From Verrucomicrobiia bacterium (GTDB lineage: Bacteria; Verrucomicrobiota; Verrucomicrobiia; Limisphaerales; JADLHS01), in contig WYBW01000064.1 in NCBI GenBank assembly GCA_011525685.1, positions 1 to 47,443 of the forward strand: DNA of 47,443 bases. The letters run 5' to 3'. This document shows positions 34,078 to 42,099 of the stretch, piece after piece. How positions within the stretch are numbered: position 1 is the first letter of the stretch; every line of letters starts with the position of its first letter. The position numbers were made by a program, and so were the translations under genes. The notes beneath the pieces are model-generated. The model saw only the letters and a list, made by a program, of their open reading frames with translations. It was not told the DNA's origin and searched no databases.

Positions 34078-35486
34078 GCCCGGGCCGGGAACTCCAGCGT
34101 AAATTCACAGAACTTTCCGCGCTCGGTCCGCACGGAAATCCGCCCCTGACATTCCTGGAGGATGCGATAACAGATGCTCAACCCCAGCCCCATGCCCTGG
34201 CCAACGTCCTTGGTCGTGAAGAACGGATCGAAAATCTTGTCCAGGTGCTGGCTTTCGATGCCCATGCCATTGTCGCGGACCACGAGATAGCTGCCCCCTT
34301 TTTCCTCCCGGCCCTCGATCCAGATGGTGGGCTGCTCCCCGTTGAAGGACTTGCTTTGCATGGCATCCAGCGAGTTTTGGATCAGGTTCACCAGGACGTG
34401 GATGAGCTTGGTCTTGTTGGCGCGGACCGTCTGCCCTTCCGGCAACTGGGTGACCACCCGGGCCCGATCCTTCAACTCGCCGCTCAGAAAGCGCAGGGCG
34501 GAGTTGACCGCTTCCGACACCGCGACTTCCTCGTGCGCTTCGGTTTCCGGATGAGTGAACATCCGGAGGTCGGACACAATGTTTTTAACGCGCCCGACGC
34601 CGTCTTCCACATCCTTGAGGATGTCTTCAAAGTCACCGCGCTGTTCCGGAGGAACGTATTTGGCTTTCTTCTTGAGGGTGTAGAGGCCGGTGGTGGCAAA
34701 GTTCAATGGGTTGTTGATCTCGTGGATGATCCCGGCGCTCATGACGCCCAACGAGGCCATCTTTTCCTTTTGAACCAGTTGAGCCTCGGCCTCTGTGAGT
34801 TTTTGGATCGCGTCGGCCAGTTCCTTGTTTTGGAGGTCGAGCTTTTGATTGGTTTGTTCGAGCGTCTTCTTGTTCTGATCCAGTTCGTAGCGCAGGGCAA
34901 ACTCTCGGAAACGCAGGCGGTTGTAAAAGTAGTTGCCCACGATGACGATGACGCCGGTTTCGATCATGAAGATGATGTTGCTGTAGAACAAGCCGTCTAC
35001 ACTTTCACCCGGGTTGACAAACTTCATGTGCAGAATACAGCCAGCGAGGTAAATAAGAAGTACTCCCAATACTGCCAATACTGATTCGCGCGTGCTCCAA
35101 TGCACCACAACGCTCACGGCTAGAAGGATTAGGTTCAGGCCCGCATAGTACGGCGAAACCGGCCCATGTTTCATGAAAATCATCACTCCAATAAACATGG
35201 CCGGAATCAAGGCAATGGGGAGACCCAAGAGCTTATAGTGTCCTCGCCCGAACGACGTCGTGTGCAAGTAGAAAAGCACCCCGGCTAGAACAGAACAGGC
35301 CAACCGCAATGCCAAGAAGACCCCCAACGATTCCCGGTAAAGAAAATAGTCCAACAACAATCCAAACGGCATGAGGAAAAACACCAGGGCCGACGCGACT
35401 TTGCCGGTGCTAATTCGCTCTTGTTGTTCGTTTGCCAGAAAGGCCACTCGAAACTCTGGATCACGGTATGTGGGTTGGCTACGCAT
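34074..35486 (-). CDS. Multi-pass membrane histidine kinase (PhcS-like)
   Basis: 470 aa from ATG 35486 (MRSQPTYRDPEF); the upstream TTG is less likely. About six transmembrane segments lie in residues 30-200 (for example ALVFFLMPFGLLLDYFL, YYAGLNLILLAVSVVV), with no sizeable periplasmic sensor domain, which suits a hydrophobic ligand. A coiled coil follows (about 205-240), then HisKA with His255 in GIIHEINNPLNF, N-box NLIQNSLDAM, VRDNGMGI and GMGLGLS: an active kinase. Its start overlaps the methyltransferase stop by 8 bp (ATGCGTAG), and its end overlaps the receiver hybrid by 4 bp, so the three are one coupled unit. This is the same order as phcB-phcS-phcR. The membrane half is AT-richer than the kinase half. 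Confidence 0.88.
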   Translation of the reverse strand: MRSQPTYRDPEFRVAFLANEQQERISTGKVASALVFFLMPFGLLLDYFLYRESLGVFLALRLACSVLAGVLFYLHTTSFGRGHYKLLGLPIALIPAMFIGVMIFMKHGPVSPYYAGLNLILLAVSVVVHWSTRESVLAVLGVLLIYLAGCILHMKFVNPGESVDGLFYSNIIFMIETGVIVIVGNYFYNRLRFREFALRYELDQNKKTLEQTNQKLDLQNKELADAIQKLTEAEAQLVQKEKMASLGVMSAGIIHEINNPLNFATTGLYTLKKKAKYVPPEQRGDFEDILKDVEDGVGRVKNIVSDLRMFTHPETEAHEEVAVSEAVNSALRFLSGELKDRARVVTQLPEGQTVRANKTKLIHVLVNLIQNSLDAMQSKSFNGEQPTIWIEGREEKGGSYLVVRDNGMGIESQHLDKIFDPFFTTKDVGQGMGLGLSICYRILQECQGRISVRTERGKFCEFTLEFPARA

Positions 35487-36939
35487 AATCCGGTTTACGA
35501 ATTTCAATTAGCACATTGACCCCGGTCGAATCCGTTCGCAGGTAACCGGCGTCCAGTCCTGGCTTGTCTGGCACGAGCCGGCGCATCTGCGCCGGTGTTC
35601 GATAAATCAGATGCCAGTCCAAGAGGTGCTCCATGCCCCAGCGAAGAGGGTTAGACGGTTCGACGTTTGTCGCCACCAACAATCCGCCCGGCAACAGCCA
35701 ATCGTACATGATGTTCATCAAGCGCTGACAAACAGGATTCGACAGGTAGTCGAACAACCCGGCGCAGTACACAAAGTCGTACCCGGCAGGCTTGGACAGC
35801 AGCGGTCGCCGCACATCTTCTCTAAGAATTTGATGCACGGACTTCTTGAGATATTCCACCGACAGCGACCGCGCGCGTTGTTTCCTCAAGTCGTCCAAAG
35901 CCGAGCGGACGTAGCCCAAAGTTTCCTCGTTGAAGTCCAGCATCGTTAGCTCAACATGACTGCTGAACGGACTCTCGCGAAGAAATCGCTGCACTTCTTG
36001 GGCCGGACCGCACGCCATGTTAAAGACACGCATCCGACGGCGAAGACGGCAGACCCGCATTGTTTCCTCCTCGAGAGTTTTGGCCAGATAGTCAATACGG
36101 TTGCGATGAGCCTCTGCCGGTGGTTGACGGAGAAACCAAGTATTTATTACTCGCGCAAAAAGTGATCCACCCTCGGGTCGATTACGGGCAATCATGTTGA
36201 CCATTTCATAGTCACCCGCATAGCCGAGAGGTTTGTGGAACGTCCGATTTGCAAATGGCGCGCAGAGCACCAAAGGGTGCAAGTGCCGGCGCATATAACT
36301 CTGGTGCGCCGGAACGGCTTCAGTGTCTAGTCCTTGAGCTATGGCCTCAAACTTCTCAAAGAGCACGTTGATGCTGGGGATGATGATGTGACTCAACTCT
36401 TCATCTATATTCGGCTCAAACTCCATCTTGATTTTACCATTGGATCGCAGGCCAAGCTCCACCTGGTCGAGCCAGAGTCGTAAATCGCGGAAGTAACTAT
36501 GCATATCAGCGATGATCAACTTATACTCGGGAGCGATCTGGTAGGATTTCTGCCACTCGTGAATAAACTCGTTGAATTGCACACGCAGTCCACTGTTGCC
36601 AAGGACACCCGCGTTGAACTCCAGATCAATCCACTGCGCATCGTCAAGGGAGGACTCGCAAACCAGCGTGGTGCCGGTGTGCAGCACATTCCGGATAACC
36701 GCGCGACCGGAGTAAATCGTCCTTGCTTGGAAGTTGATTCGCAGTTCCGGAAAGACTTCTGAAGTCCGCAAGACTATCGTGGGGTCATAGACTTCAAACA
36801 CAACCGCGTGTCGGCTGAACCGTGTCAGACTACCATGAATCTCGGTTCCTTGGCTTGTCTTGCAGACCACCGAGCTGTCCCTGGGGCGACCGTTTTCTTT
36901 AGTTGCGTTGACTGACATCTGACCGCGATTTGAGCTCAT
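35479..36939 (-). CDS. SAM-dependent methyltransferase, PhcB-like (3-hydroxy fatty acid methyl ester synthase type)
   Basis: 486 aa from ATG 36939 (MSSNRGQMSV); ATG 36918 is equally possible. Residues about 20-110 form a PilZ-like small beta domain (HGSLTRFSRHAVVFEVYDP, SGRAVIRNV). A helical linker leads to a class I methyltransferase fold at about 290-480, with motif I VFNMACGPAQEV (Cys310), the acidic end of beta 2 in MLDFNEETL, and FVYCAGLFDYL. This domain combination matches proteins annotated as extracellular factor 3-hydroxypalmitate methyl ester biosynthesis proteins, the PhcB family. PhcB methylates 3-hydroxy fatty acids to make the Ralstonia quorum signal. It is cytoplasmic. Immediate coupling to a membrane kinase lacking a periplasmic domain supports signal synthase/receptor pairing. 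The actual product is not deducible from sequence. Confidence 0.85.
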   Translation of the reverse strand: MSSNRGQMSVNATKENGRPRDSSVVCKTSQGTEIHGSLTRFSRHAVVFEVYDPTIVLRTSEVFPELRINFQARTIYSGRAVIRNVLHTGTTLVCESSLDDAQWIDLEFNAGVLGNSGLRVQFNEFIHEWQKSYQIAPEYKLIIADMHSYFRDLRLWLDQVELGLRSNGKIKMEFEPNIDEELSHIIIPSINVLFEKFEAIAQGLDTEAVPAHQSYMRRHLHPLVLCAPFANRTFHKPLGYAGDYEMVNMIARNRPEGGSLFARVINTWFLRQPPAEAHRNRIDYLAKTLEEETMRVCRLRRRMRVFNMACGPAQEVQRFLRESPFSSHVELTMLDFNEETLGYVRSALDDLRKQRARSLSVEYLKKSVHQILREDVRRPLLSKPAGYDFVYCAGLFDYLSNPVCQRLMNIMYDWLLPGGLLVATNVEPSNPLRWGMEHLLDWHLIYRTPAQMRRLVPDKPGLDAGYLRTDSTGVNVLIEIRKPDYA

Positions 36940-37098
36940 TGTGGAAGAATGACCTTGGCGCGCAAGAACTACTACGCCTTCCATCGAATTCCCGGTTTGA
37001 CCGAGTTGCCCCGTCAGGCTCGGTGCAAAGACAACTTGTGCATTTCCCATTACCACGCAAGGACAATTGACCCAACGCTGCACGCGGACGGTGGTGAA

Positions 37099-38550
37099 TC
37101 AGAAGCGAAGCGTCGTCTGCAAGACCAGCGCCCAAGCGTCAGGCAGGTTTGTGGTGACTCGTCCACCAGGATGAAAAACCCGCTGGAGGCTGGTCTGCAA
37201 GGTCCACCACGCCGTGAGCTGCGCCTTGTAACTCAGTTCTATCACGGTTTCGTGATCGGCAAGCTTGGAAAAAGCCGCCGGCCCCCCGGCTCCCGTGATG
37301 ATGCCATTGATGTCGCGTTGAGCCCGCCGCAAGTCATCGCTGATTTCCAGGTAGGACGCCGCCAGCCCAAGCGTGTCCCAGTCCCGGGTCGGGATCAGGC
37401 CTTTGTAAACCACGCCCCCGTCAATGCCGAATTGCGCCAGGTTGCGATCCTTGGGAGCAAACGCCACCCGAAAGAAGCCGGCCAATCCCTGCCGCGCCGG
37501 GTCTTCCTTCTCCAGCTCCCGCCAGAACATCTGGTCGGCGAGGAAATAAATGCCATAGTTCCCTTCGCGCTCGGATGCCGTTCCGCCGGAGAGCGGGGGA
37601 AGCGGAATGCCGTTCGCCGCCACGTAGTTGTCGAAAGCCACGAAGGCTCCCTGATACATGTCGAAGAACTCATCCGTGTGATAGTAGCCTCCCAATTTCA
37701 AATTGCCTGGTGGCCCTTCGGCGTGTTCGCTCTGGTTGATTTTCAGGGTCAACTCGGCATAGATCAGCGCCCCCTCCTCGCTGCTGAGTTTGATGTTTGT
37801 GCCTCCCTCCTCGCGATCAGGGTTTCCATCATAGGCCCCGATTTGAAAGTAGGCGTGCTGGCACGGGTCCAGGCGCAATCTCACTCCGGGCGCGCCGTAA
37901 GGGGTGGAGGCGAGGGCGTGATGGCCCACCGGGAAATAGGGCTGATCATAGACATTGAACGCCATGGTGGGATAAAAGAAGGTCTGGTTCAGGAAACTGA
38001 GTCCGGCGAGTGAATTGTAATACTCCGGCACGATGAAATCGCGATCAATCGCCAGTTGCCCGAACTTGAGCGCCACTTTGTTGCCCCAAAACTTTTGCTC
38101 GTACCACAGTTCCCAAAGCTGCCAGGTGTCCGGAAAATCCAGCAGGCTGACCTTGTTGAGGTCGCCAATGTAATTCTCGGAGAACTCAGGTCCGTTATGA
38201 ATGGAAAGCCCGCCGACGTGGAACTGGCCGCCTCCATAGCCCACCAATTTGTCTGAGTAGAGATCCATCAACATCATCAGCCCGCCTTCCAGGACCGAGC
38301 CTTCTTTGATGCCCCCTTCCAAGTTTATGGGCAGGGCGCCAAAGTAAACAAACTCGAAGTCAACGCCGCGGTCTTTGAGATTGGTGCGCAAACCACCCCA
38401 GTCGCCGAGAAGATAGTCCTGCTCCAGAAAGCGCCTGAATTCAGACTTTGGCGGCTCGGCTGCGACCTCGCTGCCAGTCGCCGTATCACACCATGTGATG
38501 CCAGCCAATCCAACCAGCCAGGCGAGACAGTTTGTGTTTTTTATCTTCAT
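37099..38550 (-). CDS. Carbohydrate-selective porin, OprB family
   Basis: 483 aa from ATG 38550 (MKIKNTNCLAW). A signal peptide is followed by the OprB-type opening in which a tryptophan-rich LLGDWGGLRTNLKDRGV precedes the barrel. Repeated amphipathic beta strands follow (FWGNKVALKFGQLAIDRDF, FFRVAFAPKDRNLAQFGIDGG), and the protein ends in the outer-membrane terminal pattern LQTTLRF with a final Phe. It forms an outer-membrane channel for sugars or related small solutes. It stands 159 bp upstream of the methyltransferase on the same strand, close enough to share transcription, but a link with signalling is not shown. Confidence 0.9.
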   Translation of the reverse strand: MKIKNTNCLAWLVGLAGITWCDTATGSEVAAEPPKSEFRRFLEQDYLLGDWGGLRTNLKDRGVDFEFVYFGALPINLEGGIKEGSVLEGGLMMLMDLYSDKLVGYGGGQFHVGGLSIHNGPEFSENYIGDLNKVSLLDFPDTWQLWELWYEQKFWGNKVALKFGQLAIDRDFIVPEYYNSLAGLSFLNQTFFYPTMAFNVYDQPYFPVGHHALASTPYGAPGVRLRLDPCQHAYFQIGAYDGNPDREEGGTNIKLSSEEGALIYAELTLKINQSEHAEGPPGNLKLGGYYHTDEFFDMYQGAFVAFDNYVAANGIPLPPLSGGTASEREGNYGIYFLADQMFWRELEKEDPARQGLAGFFRVAFAPKDRNLAQFGIDGGVVYKGLIPTRDWDTLGLAASYLEISDDLRRAQRDINGIITGAGGPAAFSKLADHETVIELSYKAQLTAWWTLQTSLQRVFHPGGRVTTNLPDAWALVLQTTLRF

Positions 38551-38634
38551 ATTACGGATGTCGGTGTTCACCAGCACAACTTTATGAAGAGCGCCAATCC
38601 GGGCCGCCCGTACTCTGATTGCTGACCGAGAGGC

Positions 38635-39750
38635 TTAATCGGCCAGTTTCGCCCCATTTTTAGCAGCTACCATGCCCCGAAACAACAGGCCGAGGGTGCC
38701 AAAATAGCTCCTCGCGATGTCCGCGGAAAGGAAAGCCAGGTAAACATCATTGGAAGGCCAGAAACTGTTGGAGGCAAAATACAAGCACTTCTCGCTGCCT
38801 CGGTACTTGGACTTGTGGAACGCCAGCCCCTGGAAGTTGTAAATCTCGTTGCCGTAGCGCGCGCTGAGCTTGAAGAACAGCTTGCAGCCGAGGTCATCGT
38901 TGAATTTTCCCTGCTCCAGTTTCACAAAAGGGGACAGGTTCAAATTCAACACCTCCTTGCCTTCCGCCCGGAATTTCTCCATCGCCGCCATGTGCATCGC
39001 GGTCGGGAGGCGACCAAAGCGGCGTTCATCAGAACGCAGAACATTGGCTGAATAGCCAATCACCTGTCCCTCGCGATAGATCGGATCATAAAAAGCAAAC
39101 CCCGCCACGTGCCCTTCGCGGTCGTAACTGACGAATTTGCGGACGTCTTCCTCGGCGGAAAACACCGGGCGGCGCGCGTAAATCCAGATTTCCCGGTCGT
39201 TGACCTTCTTGGCGCCAATCCAGCGGGCCGAAACCGCGTTGAGTTCGTCGCGATTGACGGTTTCGATGTTTTCCTCGCGAATCTCAACCCCTTCGCGTCG
39301 GGCTTCGTTCCGGGCGCGCTTGATCAAGTCCAACTCCTTCCAGTTGCCGTTGGTGTTGTACGTCTGGACGGGCAGTTCCACTTCGCAGCCGAGGCAATTA
39401 ACCTTGAACCGCAGTTCGCGCAGCACCTCCGCGCACGCTTCGGAAATGCAGGCGAACACCGCGTGCGGGTTCACGGAGAGGAAGCTGCTGATGACCTTGC
39501 GATAATCCTGCGGCGCGCAGACCGGATCGGAAAAGGCAATCCGTTTGGGCCGGCGGGCGAAAACCGGATGCAACGCGGTCGTGTAGGCGATGTAACCACA
39601 GTCATCCACGAAATACTCCATGCCGGCCTGGAGCGTGGCGTAGGACAGCGCCTCGCGGCCATGCCGGCGGAGAAAAGGGGACAGCAACTCCCATTTCGCC
39701 TTCTGGCTCAGGGCCCTGGCGGCATCTGCCTCTATGATTCTGAACGCCAT
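38635..39750 (-). CDS. DUF2156 (phosphatidylglycerol lysyltransferase C-terminal-like) protein
   Basis: 371 aa from ATG 39750. It matches the soluble acyltransferase-like half of aminoacyl-phosphatidylglycerol synthases (DUF2156, two GNAT-like folds): YFVDDCGYIAYTT, IAFSDPVCAPQDYRKVI, AGFAFYDPIYREGQVIGYSAN, LNLNLSPF. It lacks the multi-pass flippase domain of MprF, so it is the standalone type that aminoacylates lipids or other acceptors from aminoacyl-tRNA. It is 36 bp downstream of an alpha/beta hydrolase gene. In Pseudomonas an aminoacyl-PG synthase and an aminoacyl-PG hydrolase are also adjacent, which suggests a similar opposing pair, though this hydrolase has no export signal. The substrate is inferred only. 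Confidence 0.8.
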   Translation of the reverse strand: MAFRIIEADAARALSQKAKWELLSPFLRRHGREALSYATLQAGMEYFVDDCGYIAYTTALHPVFARRPKRIAFSDPVCAPQDYRKVISSFLSVNPHAVFACISEACAEVLRELRFKVNCLGCEVELPVQTYNTNGNWKELDLIKRARNEARREGVEIREENIETVNRDELNAVSARWIGAKKVNDREIWIYARRPVFSAEEDVRKFVSYDREGHVAGFAFYDPIYREGQVIGYSANVLRSDERRFGRLPTAMHMAAMEKFRAEGKEVLNLNLSPFVKLEQGKFNDDLGCKLFFKLSARYGNEIYNFQGLAFHKSKYRGSEKCLYFASNSFWPSNDVYLAFLSADIARSYFGTLGLLFRGMVAAKNGAKLAD

Positions 39751-39786
39751 GATGACTGTGCGCCGCGCGTTGCAGCGCAGAAAAGA

Positions 39787-40653
39787 TTACGCGAGCGTTC
39801 TCAAGGCCCAGTCCGCAGTCAAGGCAAAGACTTTGTCTTTGTTGCGGTCCATGTGACCCACGTGACCGTTCCCGGGGATGATGTGAAGTTGCTTCTGGCA
39901 GGCCAGCGCCTCGTAGAGCAACTGCGCGGTTTCCGGCGGATCCAACCGATCCTCGGCACCCCACAGGACCAAGGTGGGCGCGGAAATACGCGACACTCGC
40001 TGGAGCGTATCCACAAAGAAAGCTTCGGCGGCACCGGGCAACGGAAACGTCATGAATGCTTCCCGCAACCTTGGATCCGCGTGCAGCCGTTGCTCGACCT
40101 CCGGATCGGAAGCCATGGGCAATCCCCGAGAGAACCTGAGCAAAGGCACACGCAAATCACTTTTCGTCAGCCACTTTTTGATTTTGCCGGCGGCGACCAG
40201 CAACTTCAAGGGCGCCGAGTGCGACCAAGGCAACGAATCCCGGACGGTCGCATCGAGGGCCACCAGCGCCTTCAGCCGCGGCTCATCAACAGCCGCTTCC
40301 AGGATGGCCGTGCCCCCGGAGGACAGCCCGAACGCGCCGATGCCATTACCATCAATCCGCGGATGCTGCGTGAGAAAGTCAATTGCCGCGCGCACATCGG
40401 CCACCCACTCGCGCAGATTCACGTGATAGCGTTCCCCCGCGCTTTCCCCGTGGCCATGCATGTCCAGCGCCAGCGTGGCGATGCCCCGTGCTCCCAGCCG
40501 TTCGCATAACTCGTAATAGTTTTCCTTGTACTCACCCGCGCCGTGACAAATGATCAACACGGGCGAGGTGGCTGCGCCTGCTGGAAGAAAGAGCGTGCCC
40601 GCAACGTCTTCACCGTTGGAATACAGACGCACGGATTCTCTCGAGGTTTGCAC
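39787..40653 (-). CDS. Cytoplasmic alpha/beta hydrolase
   Basis: 288 aa from GTG 40653. An alpha/beta hydrolase fold with LIICHGAGEYKENY (oxyanion region), nucleophile elbow GLSSGG, an acidic residue in WGAEDRLDPPE and His in GNGHVGHMD form a full catalytic triad. The start MQTSRESVRLYSNGEDVAGTLF has no signal peptide. It is of the serine aminopeptidase S33/lysophospholipase type, so an ester of unknown nature is the likely substrate. It is the first gene of the minus-strand run leading to the DUF2156 gene (36-bp gap), with which it is probably co-transcribed. Confidence 0.85.
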   Translation of the reverse strand: MQTSRESVRLYSNGEDVAGTLFLPAGAATSPVLIICHGAGEYKENYYELCERLGARGIATLALDMHGHGESAGERYHVNLREWVADVRAAIDFLTQHPRIDGNGIGAFGLSSGGTAILEAAVDEPRLKALVALDATVRDSLPWSHSAPLKLLVAAGKIKKWLTKSDLRVPLLRFSRGLPMASDPEVEQRLHADPRLREAFMTFPLPGAAEAFFVDTLQRVSRISAPTLVLWGAEDRLDPPETAQLLYEALACQKQLHIIPGNGHVGHMDRNKDKVFALTADWALRTLA

Positions 40654-40955
40654 AGTTGAAACTCGCTTCCAGCGTTCTTGATGCCAGCGCCCGCCCTGCG
40701 CTGGGGCGAACTTGGAGGCAGCGCAAGCCTGTCATGATCCGAGACACAAATGTCTCAAGCCACATTCCCGGAATGTGCCGCGGGTTCATCGTGAAGTGGC
40801 TGCCTTGCGCCCACTGAACCACCGCCAGCCATGCGAGTCTTGTCCACTCAACTCGCCATCACCTTGACATTTTTGCCGCGTGGCTCTAACTGTCGCCATC
40901 AGCAGCAACCCACCCGTGCTGGGAGTCATGCACCGTTTTTGAAGTATCGGCGAGA
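40654..40955. promoter_or_regulatory. Divergent spacer with hairpins and a candidate promoter
   Basis: A 302-bp spacer between the alpha/beta hydrolase (minus) and the PAS kinase (plus). GAGACA/CAAA/TGTCTC at 40741-40756 is a perfect 6-bp inverted repeat and could be an operator. A candidate plus-strand promoter is TTGACA at 40864-40869 with TCTAAC 15 bp further on (4 of 6 to the -10 consensus, and the spacing is short). No gene or dispersed repeat of families A-C was seen here. Confidence 0.35.
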
Positions 40956-42089
40956 ATGATGAATCGGCGAAGCCACAAAGAGCCTGCAGGGAGTTCGACG
41001 CGGGAGCGCCCAAGCGACTCCGCGTGCGGCGTGTCGCCGCAAGCTCCTCCCCTTGGCTCGGCTGTCGTCGAAACGCCCGCGACGCTGCGCAACTGCTTCG
41101 CCGGCGCCGTGCTCACCGTGGATTCCCGCCAACGTCTCGTGGCATGCACCCCGGCGGCCGAGTCACTGCTCGCCTTGAAGCGTGGCCAGACGACCCTGCC
41201 GGCCTGGCTGCGCAAGATCGTTCAACCATGCTTCGACAACGGCGAACCGCTCCTCACCCGGACGATTGCGCCGGTGACCAGGCAGGGCTCGCACCTCTCG
41301 TTGTCAGTTTCCGCGGTGCCGATGCGCCGGGGCCGCGTGACGGAAGTCGTGGTGGTGTTGCACGACCTTTCTCCCCTCCGGCATATTGAACGAAATCTCC
41401 GCCGCCTCGACCGGCTCGCCAGTGTCGGAACGCTCTCGGCCAGCATGGCGCACGAAATCAAAAACGCCCTGGTGGCCGTCAAGACTTTCGTGGACCTGCT
41501 GTTGGACCGGAACCGCGACTCGGAGCTGACCGAAACCGTCCAGCGCGAAATGCAGCGCATCGAGGCCATCGTCCGCCAGATGTTGAGGTTCGCCGCGCCG
41601 CCGCGGCCCGCTTACTCCGCCGTGCGGCTGCATGACGTGCTCGAGCACTCGCTGCGCATGGTGCAACGCCAGCTCGAAGGCAAGTTGATCACCCTGAACC
41701 GCTCCTTTCGCGCCGCCCCGGATTACATTCAGGGCGACGATTACCAGTTGGAGCAGGCGTTTGTGAACGTTTTGCTCAATGCCGTGGAAGCCATGGGGCC
41801 GAACGGTTCGCTCCAGGTCGCCACGGAGCTGGTGACGGCGCCGGTCGAGGCCCAGAGCAAGGGTTCACCCCTGGTGCGAGTTACCATCAGCGACACCGGT
41901 GTCGGGGTGGCGCCGGAAAACATGATCCATTTGTTTGAACCCTTTTTCACGACGAAGCATGACGGAACGGGTTTGGGGCTGCCCATCACCCAACGCATCG
42001 TCAAGGAGCACCACGGGGACATCACCGTGCAGAGCGAGCCCAACAAGGGCACCACGTTTAACATTCTCCTGCCGGCCAAGCCTCAATGA
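40956..42089 (+). CDS. Cytoplasmic PAS-domain histidine kinase
   Basis: 377 aa from ATG 40956 (a second ATG follows directly), preceded by a GGCGAG ribosome-site-like stretch. Residues about 45-140 form a PAS-like domain (GAVLTVDSRQRLVACTPAAESLL), followed by HisKA with His166 in SMAHEIKNALVAVKTFVDLL, N-box NVLLNAVEAMG, ISDTGVGV, and GTGLGLPI. NtrB/AtoS-like overall. There is no membrane segment and no adjacent response regulator, so it is an orphan kinase. The His-box context NALVAVKTF is shared with the degenerate receiver hybrid at 32791-34077, pointing to related ancestry. It is 10 bp upstream of a metallophosphoesterase gene and likely in an operon with it. Confidence 0.9.
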   Translation: MMNRRSHKEPAGSSTRERPSDSACGVSPQAPPLGSAVVETPATLRNCFAGAVLTVDSRQRLVACTPAAESLLALKRGQTTLPAWLRKIVQPCFDNGEPLLTRTIAPVTRQGSHLSLSVSAVPMRRGRVTEVVVVLHDLSPLRHIERNLRRLDRLASVGTLSASMAHEIKNALVAVKTFVDLLLDRNRDSELTETVQREMQRIEAIVRQMLRFAAPPRPAYSAVRLHDVLEHSLRMVQRQLEGKLITLNRSFRAAPDYIQGDDYQLEQAFVNVLLNAVEAMGPNGSLQVATELVTAPVEAQSKGSPLVRVTISDTGVGVAPENMIHLFEPFFTTKHDGTGLGLPITQRIVKEHHGDITVQSEPNKGTTFNILLPAKPQ

Positions 42090-42099
42090 CGGCCGCGCC

